A stretch of DNA of 64,000 nt, from positions 7,394-71,393 of the forward strand of contig DHHO01000002.1 in NCBI GenBank assembly GCA_002403335.1. The letters run 5' to 3'. The stretch comes from Caldiserica bacterium UBA4770. Lineage in GTDB: Bacteria > Caldisericota > Caldisericia > Caldisericales > Caldisericaceae. Under the pieces are notes generated by a model that saw only the letters and a program-made list of their open reading frames with translations, was not told the DNA's origin and made no database searches. This document shows, piece by piece, positions 8,971-17,333 of the stretch; position 1 is the first letter of the stretch; each line of letters begins with the position of its first letter. The position numbers were made by a program, and so were the translations under genes.

Positions 8971-9843
8971 TTAGCTACCTTTGAAGGTGAACTTGTTTCT
9001 AAAATATTCAGCTATAAGATTGAAAAATAGAATAAAGACAAGAAGAAGAATTGCAAGCGAAAATAGTGCTCTGTAATGTAAACCGCCAACGGGGGCCTCA
9101 GCCATCTCTGCTGCAATTGCAGCAGGTAAAGGTCTCATCGGGTCAAATAAAGAAGTGGGGATAGCAATAGCTCCACCTGCAACCATAAGGACAGCCATAG
9201 TTTCTCCTATGGCCCTTCCAAAACCCAGGGATATAGCAGTAAATATACCAGGAAGTGCTGCAGGTATTACGATGTGAAATATGGTTTCCAATCTTGAAGC
9301 ACCAAGTCCATAGGATGCCTGTTCAAGATCAACTGGAACAGAGGAAATTGCATCCTCTGCGATACTTGTAATAGTAGGAATAGCCATAAATGCAAGTATA
9401 ATACTTGCATTGAATCCGTTTAAACCGAAGGGAAGATTGAAAAGATCCTTAATAAGAGGGGAAAGAAAAACGACACCAAAGAAACCGTAAACAACAGATG
9501 GTATACTTGAAAGAAGTTCTACAATAGGCTTTAGAAATTCCCTTATAAACCCTCCAGATAATTTTGAGAGGTAAATTGAGGTAGCAACTCCTATGGGGAC
9601 TGCAATAATCATCGAAAAAATGGTTACAAACAGGGAAGCAACTATAAGTGGAAAAGCGCCAAAGATGGGAGGATTATAAGTCGGCCGCCATTCCCTTCCG
9701 GTTAGAAACTCCAGGAAGGGAATGGTTTTAAAAAGAGGTAGAGCTTCTGTGAATATAGTTATAATAATTCCAAGAAGAGCTATCAGAGCAATGTATGCAA
9801 ATACAGGTAGAAAGTATTCAATGATAGCCCTCTTTTTTTTCAT
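8971..9843 (-). CDS. pstC: Phosphate ABC transporter permease PstC
   Basis: A 290-residue permease paralogous to PstA. PstC features are the early TGREWRPTYNPPIFGAFPL segment and the coupling loop AISSVPVDLEQASYGLGASRLET. It precedes pstA with no gap and follows pstS by 4 bases, so the transporter genes form one transcript. Confidence 0.94.
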   Translation of the reverse strand: MKKKRAIIEYFLPVFAYIALIALLGIIITIFTEALPLFKTIPFLEFLTGREWRPTYNPPIFGAFPLIVASLFVTIFSMIIAVPIGVATSIYLSKLSGGFIREFLKPIVELLSSIPSVVYGFFGVVFLSPLIKDLFNLPFGLNGFNASIILAFMAIPTITSIAEDAISSVPVDLEQASYGLGASRLETIFHIVIPAALPGIFTAISLGFGRAIGETMAVLMVAGGAIAIPTSLFDPMRPLPAAIAAEMAEAPVGGLHYRALFSLAILLLVFILFFNLIAEYFRNKFTFKGS

Positions 9844-9847
9844 ATGT

Positions 9848-10678
9848 CTATTTTATACGAATAAACCCTACTTCTTCCGCAATTATCTGCCCCTCTTCAC
9901 CTAATACGAAGTCAATAAATTCTTTCACAGCACCAGTAGGCTCGCCGTTTGTGTACATATAGAGATATCTTGACAGAGGATATGTTTTGTTTAGGGCGTT
10001 CTCTTTATTTGGTGTCACTCCTTCAAATGATATTGCCTTTACGCTTTCATCAACATATCCAAGCCCAATATAGCCAATTGCTCCCTCTGTGGTTGCAACT
10101 GTATTTTTCACGACCTGGTTGGAAGCCTGGGAAAGTGCCTTATCCGTAATCTTTGTATCCTTGCCAAGGGCTAACTCAATAAACGCTTCATATGTACCAC
10201 TGGATGAATCCCTGGATACTACAACAATGTAAAGATCAGGCCCTCCAACATCCTTCCAGTTAGTAATCTCGCCTGTATAGATCTTCTTTACCTGATCTTG
10301 TGTAAGGTTATTTACAGGATTTGAAGGATGAATTACAATGCTCAGTGCATCAAGTGCAATAGGTGTTTCATATGGATTTACACCATTTGCCTTTGCCTTA
10401 TCAACTTCCTCTGCCTTTATCTCTCGTGAAGAATTCGCTATGTCAGTTGTTTTGTCAATCAGTGCAGCAATACCATTGCCTGACCCTGTTCCTTCGACAG
10501 AAATTGTCACATTTAGATGTGCGTCCATATACACTTCCGCTGCTCTCTGTGCGATAGGGAAAACTGTTGTAGAGCCATTCATCGTAATTTCAATATTCTC
10601 GGGCTGCTCTCTTGTACAACCAGTTAGGATAAAAACTGCGATGAGAGACACAGCCAAAATCATTAAAACTTTTTTCAT
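9848..10678 (-). CDS. pstS: Phosphate-binding lipoprotein PstS
   Basis: A 276-residue periplasmic-type binding protein. A lipoprotein signal (MKKVLMILAVSLIAVFILTGC) places it at the outer face of the membrane, anchored at Cys21. Phosphate-site motifs are NGSTTVFPIAQ and VSRDSSSGTYEAF, plus TGSGNGI. The ATG has a TAAGGAGG site. It is the first gene of the transport segment, and a predicted PhoP-box array with a TATAAT sits immediately upstream (10705-10768). Confidence 0.95.
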   Translation of the reverse strand: MKKVLMILAVSLIAVFILTGCTREQPENIEITMNGSTTVFPIAQRAAEVYMDAHLNVTISVEGTGSGNGIAALIDKTTDIANSSREIKAEEVDKAKANGVNPYETPIALDALSIVIHPSNPVNNLTQDQVKKIYTGEITNWKDVGGPDLYIVVVSRDSSSGTYEAFIELALGKDTKITDKALSQASNQVVKNTVATTEGAIGYIGLGYVDESVKAISFEGVTPNKENALNKTYPLSRYLYMYTNGEPTGAVKEFIDFVLGEEGQIIAEEVGFIRIK

Positions 10679-10704
10679 TTCTAACCTCCTTACCTTTCAA
10701 CTTC

Positions 10705-10768
10705 ATTATAAAGAGGAATTGTCAGAAATATTTTAAGGAATTTTTAAATTATTGTTAATTTTTCTTAA
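10705..10768 (-). promoter_or_regulatory. Predicted Pho box array and -10 element of pstS
   Basis: Reading the minus strand, TTAACA (10758-10753), TTAAAA (10747-10742), TTAAAA (10736-10731) and CTGACA (10725-10720) recur with an exact 11-base period, with a further TTAAGA ten bases upstream of the first. A TATAAT follows at 10710-10705. Period, consensus and location (about -27 to -60 from the inferred start) match the PhoP direct-repeat boxes known from Bacillus. The array overlaps the 3' end of phoR, so pstS can be induced separately from phoPR. Confidence 0.72.
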
Positions 10769-12112
10769 CAGAGGAGGAAATTGCACAGTAACCTTTGTGA
10801 ATGAGCCAACTCTACTTTCGACACAGATCTTTCCCTTATGGAGTGTTGTAATCCTCTTTGAGATAGCAAGGCCAAGCCCGCTTCCACCCCGTGCCCTGTC
10901 TCTCGAATTTTCTTCCCTGAAGAATGGCTCAAAAAGTTGACTCAAATGCTTTTCCTCAATACCAATCCCTGTATCATAAACAATAAGCGTTGCAAACTCT
11001 TTTAGAAAGACACTTACCTCAATAAATCCTTTATCTGTATACCTTAATGCATTGTCCACAAGATTAGCAACAAGTTCTTCAATGAGGAATATATCTCCCT
11101 TTATGAAGACTCCATCCTTTATATTCCTCTTTAAGTCAAGTCCTTTTTCTTCGATTGCTTCTTCGTACCTTTTACATATGCGCCTTGAAACCTCGGATAC
11201 ATCTACTTCTTCTTCCAGGGGCTTTGTCCAGGCGTTGATCTCTGTTAGAATAAGGAGCTTAGATGCAAGGGTCTCCATTCTCGAAGTGCTTTCTTTTATC
11301 GATTTAAAGAACTTCTCTCCATTTTTCTTTATAAGATTTTCTTCCTCGAGTATCTCCACAGCTCCCTTCAAAACAGAAACAGGGGTCTTTAATTCGTGAG
11401 AAACGCTCGATATAAATTCTTTTTCTAAATTTTTAACCTTTTCGCTCTCTGTCACGTCATGAAGCATAAATATCACATATTGTTCATCTCTTGAAGTAAA
11501 AGGAAACGAAAAACACTCAAAGGAATATTCATCAACATTAATCAATCTGTTTAAATTTTGAGGGGTAGTAAGTGCCTCCTTAACAAAGCTTATGAGAGCA
11601 TCGTTTTTCAGTATTTCATAGTAAAATCTTGGGATTCCTTCAGAGATTGGCCTCATAAGGAGTTTCGAAGCATTGTTCGAAATAACAAGCCTTCCATCAT
11701 TATCTATAATAAAAATTGGTGTTTCAATTGCATTAAAAATTATACTAAACTCTCTTTCTCTTAACTTCCTTATCTCGCTGAGTTTTCCCACGAATTCTAT
11801 TAAATCATTTATTGCTTTTCCCAACTTGTTAAACTCGCTGGTGCCTATGATTGTATACCTTGCTGAAAAATCCTTTTCTAAAGTATCTCTTAAAATACTC
11901 TCAATTCTTTTCATTTCGGAAAGGATAAAATGTAGGGTTAAGATAAGGATGAGCGTTGAAAGTGAAAATACAATCCCGCCTCCCACATAAGCATTAGCTA
12001 AAAATAGCCCTGCAGAGACAAAGTATAAAATAAGAGAAATAATGATATTTAATCTAATTCTTCCGAAAATTTGTATCCGACCCCCCTTACCGTCTTTATA
12101 TGCTTCTCGCAC
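10733..12112 (-). CDS. phoR: Sensor histidine kinase PhoR
   Basis: A 459-residue membrane kinase: two adjacent TM helices near residues 22-70, a HAMP-like segment, a PAS domain (about 120-220), then an H box SSVSHELKTPVSVLKG with the phospho-accepting His, N box ELVANLVDNALRYT, G1 YDTGIGI and G2 GGSGLGLAI. The very short loop between the TM helices means little extracellular sensing, as in PhoR proteins that read Pst/PhoU status. The start is taken as GTG at 12112, giving a 64-base overlap with phoP. No ATG lies nearby, so the exact start is uncertain. Confidence 0.88.
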   Translation of the reverse strand: MREAYKDGKGGRIQIFGRIRLNIIISLILYFVSAGLFLANAYVGGGIVFSLSTLILILTLHFILSEMKRIESILRDTLEKDFSARYTIIGTSEFNKLGKAINDLIEFVGKLSEIRKLREREFSIIFNAIETPIFIIDNDGRLVISNNASKLLMRPISEGIPRFYYEILKNDALISFVKEALTTPQNLNRLINVDEYSFECFSFPFTSRDEQYVIFMLHDVTESEKVKNLEKEFISSVSHELKTPVSVLKGAVEILEEENLIKKNGEKFFKSIKESTSRMETLASKLLILTEINAWTKPLEEEVDVSEVSRRICKRYEEAIEEKGLDLKRNIKDGVFIKGDIFLIEELVANLVDNALRYTDKGFIEVSVFLKEFATLIVYDTGIGIEEKHLSQLFEPFFREENSRDRARGGSGLGLAISKRITTLHKGKICVESRVGSFTKVTVQFPPLLRKINNNLKIP

Positions 12113-12723
12113 TCCCCGAGTTTCTCTCTAATGTGCCTTATGTGCACGTCCACCGCTCTATCGAGAGGAGAAGTTATGTCTCCCCAGGCAATTTCAAGCA
12201 GTTCGTCTCTTCCAAATACTTTTTCAGGACTCTCCAAAAGAGCCCTTAGGAGTTTGAACTCTGTAATTGTCAGTTTTACGTTCTTTCCGCTACAGGATAC
12301 CTCGTATTTTTCAAAATCTATTTTTATGTTTCCCTTTTCAATTACTGCTTTTACATCCCTCTCCCTTGTGAACGCCTTTACTTTTGCCGCAAGCACTTTT
12401 GGGCTGAATGGTTTTGTTATGTAGTCGTCTGCCCCGCTTTCTATGCCCTGAATAACTTCCCCTTCGCTCCCCTTTGCAGTCAAAAGCAAGACAGGAATAT
12501 TCCTTGTCCTTTCATTAGCTTTTAAAAACTTTAGAATTGAAATTCCATCAATACGAGGAAGCATGATATCAAGAACAATACAATCAAATCTATAAGTATT
12601 CAAAGCGTTCAGGAAGGTATCACCTGAGTAGTATTTCCTTACTATAAATCCTTCCTTTTCGATATAAAAGGCAGCCAGGTCAACAATATCTCTGTCATCA
12701 TCAATAATGGCAATGTTCTTCAT
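12049..12723 (-). CDS. phoP: Phosphate regulon response regulator PhoP (PhoB/OmpR family)
   Basis: A 224-residue protein: receiver domain (IAIIDDDRD acidic pocket, phospho-acceptor Asp in CIVLDIMLPRIDG, Lys in YITKPFS) and a winged-helix DNA-binding domain ending TVRGVGYKFSEE. I start at ATG 12723 because MKNIAIIDD is the usual family beginning and GAGGT lies just upstream; the open frame extends 12 codons further. Being first in the locus and paired with phoR, it should bind the Pho box before pstS. Confidence 0.92.
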   Translation of the reverse strand: MKNIAIIDDDRDIVDLAAFYIEKEGFIVRKYYSGDTFLNALNTYRFDCIVLDIMLPRIDGISILKFLKANERTRNIPVLLLTAKGSEGEVIQGIESGADDYITKPFSPKVLAAKVKAFTRERDVKAVIEKGNIKIDFEKYEVSCSGKNVKLTITEFKLLRALLESPEKVFGRDELLEIAWGDITSPLDRAVDVHIRHIREKLGECEKHIKTVRGVGYKFSEELD

Positions 12724-12738
12724 AACGAACCTCATTTT

Positions 12739-12767
12739 ATTATAGGATGTTAATTTCAAATTTGCAA
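12739..12767 (-). promoter_or_regulatory. Predicted sigma-70-type promoter of phoP
   Basis: On the minus strand TTGCAA (12767-12762) is 17 bases from TATAAT (12744-12739). Transcription would begin about 10 bases before the phoP ATG, giving a very short leader that just contains the ribosome binding site. Confidence 0.6.
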
Positions 12768-12876
12768 TGAAATTCTATGTTTTTTCTCTTAAGGTAAGTT
12801 GCAGAGCATACTAAAATACAACTGAGTTTTTTTGAGAGAGAGTTATAGTAGGTTGAGAAGTAACAGAGAAGTTTTT

Positions 12877-14823
12877 TTATCCTGCTCCTCCGCCAGAACC
12901 ACCTCCACCACCACCGCCTCCTCCTCCACCACCGGAGAATCCCCCGCCTCCTCCGCTTGAAGAGGCGGCACTTGATATGGCATTAAAGGAGGATACCATT
13001 GTGTTTACAATATTTCCAAATGCAACAGCCGCGTTTATATTCGGTAGGCTTGAACTTAAAGCAGTATATGCAAAGAAATGACTGCTTTTGAGTTCCTCCT
13101 CAGGGATTGCTGGAAGTATTATCTGCATCTCCTTGATTACCTGTTCACTGATACCAAATGTTACCGCATAAACAAGGTACTGCTCCCATATTGCAATTGA
13201 TGTAGGTATTGCTGATTTAAAGTTGGAGAAGTGAAGCAGAAATCTCTTCAGCCCATTCCATAGTGCGTATGCCTCAGCCCCTTCCCTGGACCTTCTTCCA
13301 AGAGGGATAAGTAATATAAAGAAAAGGAATGGTAGGATGAAGTATACAGGAATAATAAAAAAGAGATTTGTTGCGGCACCCAAAAAAAAGCCAATAAAAG
13401 GGAGGGCAAACGTAATAATTGTAAATAGAATTTTAAGTCCCTGTCCACTTTTTTCAAAATAATTCTTCTTCTCTGCCTCTTCTTTGGCTGCCTCTGTAAA
13501 TGCTTCATATATTGCCCTGAACTCCTTTGGGTTTTTCTTGATAAATGTGCTTATGTCATCAGTTGAAACTGTTATTTCTTCTTTGCCTGCAATCCCTGGT
13601 AAGACCCCATCCTTTTCTGAAAGCGGTTTCATAAAACTTTCTCTTTTCTTTGGTACCCTAAATAGACCTGAAAGGCTTTCATAGGTAAGGGAAGTAAATA
13701 GAAAGTCATAAACAATCGTTTCTTGGGGAAGGAGTGTTTGAGGGTCCTTATCAAGCTTTGTGAGGTATGTAACAGGGACTTCTCTTTTAAATACAAGACC
13801 CTTTTCTTCTTTCCTGGTTTCAATCGCAACAAAACCTTTTCTTATAAGGTCCATCATCGTTGCAGTAAAGTCATTAGGAGTAATCTTTTTAAATCTTAAA
13901 AGGTATCCTACTATTGCAGGGGAAAGGTCCTCAGGAATGTCTCTCGTATAGATAATATCTCTTGTTGGCTTGTATTCTCTTCCATACTTTGTAAATATAT
14001 AAAGCCAGAAAGCGAACAGGAGAATCGGTATAAGGATAAGAATGAAAAGATTAATTCTTGCTCTTTGCCTTACATTATCTGCCTCTTCTGCAAGATGGAG
14101 TTCTTCATTCATAATCTCATCGAGTTTTTTCTCAGGTAAGGGAACAACATCGAGAATTTCAGAGGGGAAAAGAATACGTGCTTCGACAAATGTGTTAGGT
14201 TCAAGGTTTTCAATCCTGTAGTATGCGCCCTGTCCATCAATTCTTGAAACTGTTCCATTCAAAGGCCCGTGCCCGAAGACTTTTATTGAATCTTCCAAAA
14301 CCTTCTCGGGGAGGTAAACAAAACCCTCCAGCAGCTCTGTCTTTTTATCCCAGCCGCTACCTACAAGCTTCCAGTAAAAATCTGAAGTGTCTATATATGT
14401 TGGAATACCTCCCAGAACAGTATAGCTTATCGTAAACGTCTTTTCTGTATCTGCTACGTTATAGAAAAATTTTGAATAGTACTGAGACCCTCTGTCCTCG
14501 AATGTAAATGTACCGGGTGTTTCTGTTTCTGCTTGGATAAAAGTATAAGGTCCGCTTTCATCTGCTATTGAAAAATTTGTGATTTCTTTAAATCCAACTT
14601 TCTCTATTGTGTAGGTAGCCCAATGGAATTCACCCGAAAATCTGAAAGTCCTTTCTTCAGTAATGTCAAAGCTTCCATCTTTATTTATATAGATATTAAC
14701 CCTTACCTTGGGGAAGTAGTAATCCTTTGCATATGTATTTTGTGGAAAGAAAGTTAGAATTAAACATACCGCTAAAATGGATAAAACTAAAAGCTTCTTA
14801 AACTTTGCATGAGGGTATTTCAT
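12877..14823 (-). CDS. DUF2207 domain membrane protein with Gly-rich C-terminus
   Basis: About 648 residues. ATG 14823 is chosen because AAGGAG precedes it and a signal peptide (LLVLSILAVCLILTFF...NTYA) starts right there; the open frame extends 38 codons further upstream. An extracytoplasmic beta-rich DUF2207 domain (VRVNIYINKDGSFDITEERTF) is followed by a TM helix, a cytoplasmic part, two more TM helices near residues 470-530 and a tail made almost only of Gly and Ser, FSGGGGGGGGGGGGSGGG. The family is common in Gram-positives and thermophiles; its function is unknown. It is divergent from the importer operon. Confidence 0.85.
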   Translation of the reverse strand: MKYPHAKFKKLLVLSILAVCLILTFFPQNTYAKDYYFPKVRVNIYINKDGSFDITEERTFRFSGEFHWATYTIEKVGFKEITNFSIADESGPYTFIQAETETPGTFTFEDRGSQYYSKFFYNVADTEKTFTISYTVLGGIPTYIDTSDFYWKLVGSGWDKKTELLEGFVYLPEKVLEDSIKVFGHGPLNGTVSRIDGQGAYYRIENLEPNTFVEARILFPSEILDVVPLPEKKLDEIMNEELHLAEEADNVRQRARINLFILILIPILLFAFWLYIFTKYGREYKPTRDIIYTRDIPEDLSPAIVGYLLRFKKITPNDFTATMMDLIRKGFVAIETRKEEKGLVFKREVPVTYLTKLDKDPQTLLPQETIVYDFLFTSLTYESLSGLFRVPKKRESFMKPLSEKDGVLPGIAGKEEITVSTDDISTFIKKNPKEFRAIYEAFTEAAKEEAEKKNYFEKSGQGLKILFTIITFALPFIGFFLGAATNLFFIIPVYFILPFLFFILLIPLGRRSREGAEAYALWNGLKRFLLHFSNFKSAIPTSIAIWEQYLVYAVTFGISEQVIKEMQIILPAIPEEELKSSHFFAYTALSSSLPNINAAVAFGNIVNTMVSSFNAISSAASSSGGGGGFSGGGGGGGGGGGGSGGGAG

Positions 14824-14922
14824 TTTTTTCTCCTTTTCATATTTTAATAATTTATTGAAGATTTTATAACAGAACCCCCAAATTCTATTAATACGGGGAG
14901 GGAAGGATACATACCTTGAGTT

Positions 14923-14940
14923 AATGTGAGATCTCACATT
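14923..14940. promoter_or_regulatory. Perfect 18-base palindrome, candidate operator
   Basis: AATGTGAGATCTCACATT equals its own reverse complement. It lies between the divergent DUF2207 gene and the importer operon, about 40 bases before the importer's -35. A dimeric regulator site is likely. It resembles a CRP-type half-site pair but with a 4-base instead of 6-base centre. Confidence 0.5.
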
Positions 14941-14982
14941 TACTATTTTAGTCTTAATTTAAAGAATTTTCCTACAATGTCT

Positions 14983-15010
14983 TTCACAAAAGTTTGCTTT
15001 TGTGTATAAT
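14983..15010 (+). promoter_or_regulatory. Predicted promoter of the importer operon
   Basis: TTCACA (14983-14988) and TATAAT (15005-15010) with a 16-base spacer. Transcription would start near 15017, at the beginning of the structured leader. Confidence 0.55.
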
Positions 15011-15016
15011 ATTTCA

Positions 15017-15095
15017 TCCGAGTTTTACCACCTGTGGCAAGTGCTATGGTGGTGGAACCGATAGGGTATGGCGGGAAACTGCTGTGCCTGCCAAT
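15017..15095 (+). ncRNA. Structured mRNA leader, candidate riboswitch (Moco/Tuco-like?)
   Basis: The leader has a perfect ACCACC/GGTGGT stem (from 15027), a GGCGGG/CCTGCC stem (15070-15092, one G-U pair) and conserved-looking linkers ATCCGAG, ACCGATAGGG and GGGAAAC. It ends just before the AAGGAGG of the binding-protein gene, so folding could control translation. From memory the linkers resemble the molybdenum/tungsten-cofactor RNA family; about 80 nt is too short for a classic cobalamin riboswitch. The class assignment is tentative. Confidence 0.4.
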
Positions 15096-15112
15096 TTGCA
15101 AAGGAGGTCAGA

Positions 15113-16546
15113 ATGAAGAAAAAACTTTTAATAGCAACGATTCTTGTTGCTATGGTGCTTTCTCAGGTTTATTTTTTACCTGAGGCGAAGAGTGTATCTT
15201 ACAAACCTGTGGTAGAATTAGAGCTTATTCCCAACTTTCCTAATATGAATGTTGATGGCATCAATATGCCTATTGATCCCGGGCGTGGTACCTCTCCTGT
15301 AATCATAAAGGAATGGGGAAGAACTGTTGTTCCTATAAGAAGTATTATTGAGGCAGCTGGTGGAACAGTTGGATGGGATGATATATCTCGAAAGGTGTCT
15401 ATTGAATTAAACGATTCAAAAGTAGAACTTGTGATTGGAAATCCTATGGCAGTTGTAAATGGACGTGAGGTGTGGATTGATGAAAATCATTCTGTAAAGC
15501 CTGTGATACTGAACTCAAGGACAATGATTCCTTTGAGATTTGTTGCGGAGAGCCTCGGTGGCATAGTCGATTACAATGAAACAACAAAGGAGATACACAT
15601 TGTACTTGATAAACAGCTTGTAAAAACAGAGGATATGCTTGGAAATAGCGTTACCCTACCAAAGAAGGTTTACAGGTTAGTTTCACTTGATTCAATGATT
15701 GCGCAATTTGTATTTGCAATTGAAGCTCAGGACCTTTTTGTATCAGCAAGACTTGGACCTGCCATAAAGGGGCCAGCTCTCGTTAAAATCTATCCCAGGG
15801 CTTCTCAGATAAAGGATCCAGGCTCGGCTGATAGTGCGAATGTAGAATATCTGCTTTCTGTAAGACCCGATCTTGTTGTCTCAAGTGATGGTAAAATGAT
15901 TGAAAAGATTAAAGAAGTGGGAATTCCTGTTTATCTTTTTGATAAGGAAAGTCCAGAAAACATCATGAAGTGTATTTCCATTTTAGGAGCGCTTCTTGGA
16001 AAGAGTGAAAAGGCTGAAGAAGTAAATTCATATTTAAGGAGTAAGCTCTCTTATATAGAAGAGAAAACATCGAGTATAGCTTCTGAAAACAGGCCAAAGG
16101 TTTATATTGCAGGCTCGGAGTTTTTCCGTACATTTGGAAAGGGTTTCTTCCAGACATTTATGGTTGAAAATGCAGGTGGCGTTAGCGTTTCTGCTGGTAC
16201 AAGTGGAGGAAAAGTCGATGTATCTCTGGAGCAATTACTTTTATGGAATCCTGATGTTATCATTCTTACACCATATACCCCCGAATCTGTAGAAGATATA
16301 CTTTCAAACCCTTCTCTTGCTACATTAAAAGCCGTAAAGGATAAGAAGGTTTATAAGATGCCAACATATATTGTCTCGTGGGATACTCCTGTGCCTGAAT
16401 CCTTCCTGGGCACAATGTGGATTGCAAACAAGATTTATCCTCAGGAAGTAGCATTTGATATGGAAAAAGAAATAAAAGAATTTTATCTTGAGGTTTATAG
16501 TTTTAAGATCCCACAGGAGGATTTGAAGAAACTGCTTGATTCATGA
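15113..16546 (+). CDS. ABC importer binding protein with N-terminal stalk domains (BtuF/FecB fold)
   Basis: 477 residues from ATG 15113 (AAGGAGG upstream); the open frame reaches back to 15068. A signal peptide (about 1-29) is followed by copper-amine-oxidase-N-type stalk repeats (TVVPIRSIIEAAGGTVGWD and TMIPLRFVAESLGGIVDY), and from about residue 180 a class III periplasmic-binding domain (VYRLVSLDSM, VEYLLSVRPDLVV, LLLWNPDVIIL). There is no lipobox Cys, so the stalk module probably takes the place of a lipid anchor. With the ATPase and permease downstream it forms a siderophore-, cobalamin- or molybdate-type importer. The substrate is unknown. Confidence 0.85.
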   Translation: MKKKLLIATILVAMVLSQVYFLPEAKSVSYKPVVELELIPNFPNMNVDGINMPIDPGRGTSPVIIKEWGRTVVPIRSIIEAAGGTVGWDDISRKVSIELNDSKVELVIGNPMAVVNGREVWIDENHSVKPVILNSRTMIPLRFVAESLGGIVDYNETTKEIHIVLDKQLVKTEDMLGNSVTLPKKVYRLVSLDSMIAQFVFAIEAQDLFVSARLGPAIKGPALVKIYPRASQIKDPGSADSANVEYLLSVRPDLVVSSDGKMIEKIKEVGIPVYLFDKESPENIMKCISILGALLGKSEKAEEVNSYLRSKLSYIEEKTSSIASENRPKVYIAGSEFFRTFGKGFFQTFMVENAGGVSVSAGTSGGKVDVSLEQLLLWNPDVIILTPYTPESVEDILSNPSLATLKAVKDKKVYKMPTYIVSWDTPVPESFLGTMWIANKIYPQEVAFDMEKEIKEFYLEVYSFKIPQEDLKKLLDS

Positions 16547-16547
16547 T

Positions 16548-17333
16548 ATGAAAGAATCAATTTCGCTTATTGTAGAAGGGCTTGAGTCGGGTTATAATGG
16601 AACTACCGTTATTAGTGGTGTGAAACTTTCTGTATATAGAGGGGAGATTGTGTCTATCCTTGGTCCTAACGGAGCAGGGAAAACAACATTATTAAGGTGT
16701 ATCGAGGGGACACTCTCCCCTTTTTCAGGTAACATATACATTGAAGGAAAAGAGCTCCATAATATAAGTGATAGAGAGAGGGGAAAGATCATTGCATCTG
16801 TCCCTCAGATACATAGACCTATATTTCCATTTACAACGCTTGAAGTGGTAATAATGGGAAGGAATCCATATTTAACGGGGTATGGGACGCCCTCAAAGAG
16901 AGATTACGAGATTGCAGAGAAAGCGCTCCAGGAAGTAGGCATTTATGAACTTAAGGAGCGGTATTATACTGAGTTAAGCGGAGGAGAGCTCCAGCTTACT
17001 CTGATTGCAAGAGCACTTGCACAAGAACCAAAGGTGATTCTTTTTGATGAACCCACGGCGCATCTTGATTTCAAAAATCAGCTAAAGGTGCTCTCCATTG
17101 TGAGAAGAATTGCTTTAGAAAAAGACATTTCAATTTTAATGGTTATGCATGATCCAAATCTTGCCATGCTATACTCCGATAGAGTATTCCTTATGGAAAA
17201 GGGTAAGATTATAGATAGTGGAAGACCTTCTGAGGTTATTACACCTCAGAGTATGAAAAGGCTTTATGATTTTGATGTAGAAATTGTAAACTCAAACGGA
17301 AGGTGTTTTCTTCTCCCTCCACAGAATTTATGA
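16548..17333 (+). CDS. ABC importer ATP-binding protein (FecE/BtuD family)
   Basis: About 261 residues. Walker A LGPNGAGKTT, Q-loop SVPQIHRPIFPF, signature LSGGELQLTLIARAL, Walker B VILFDEPTAHLDF and switch His VMHDPNLA are all present. The start is ATG 16548, 1 base after the stop of the binding-protein gene; an in-frame TTG at 16536 is an alternative. The order binding protein, ATPase, permease and the VPQ...TTLEVVIMGRNPY pattern place it in the FecCD-partner group. Confidence 0.9.
   Translation: MKESISLIVEGLESGYNGTTVISGVKLSVYRGEIVSILGPNGAGKTTLLRCIEGTLSPFSGNIYIEGKELHNISDRERGKIIASVPQIHRPIFPFTTLEVVIMGRNPYLTGYGTPSKRDYEIAEKALQEVGIYELKERYYTELSGGELQLTLIARALAQEPKVILFDEPTAHLDFKNQLKVLSIVRRIALEKDISILMVMHDPNLAMLYSDRVFLMEKGKIIDSGRPSEVITPQSMKRLYDFDVEIVNSNGRCFLLPPQNL

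Noticed and set aside
12880..12975. Simple-sequence repeat (poly-GGN) as a separate element
   Set aside because: It encodes the Gly-rich C-terminus that is a normal feature of DUF2207 proteins.
15017..15095. Cobalamin riboswitch
   Set aside because: It ends in CCTGCC like that class and precedes a BtuF-like gene, but is only about 80 nt long and lacks the AGGGAA...GCCACTG core.
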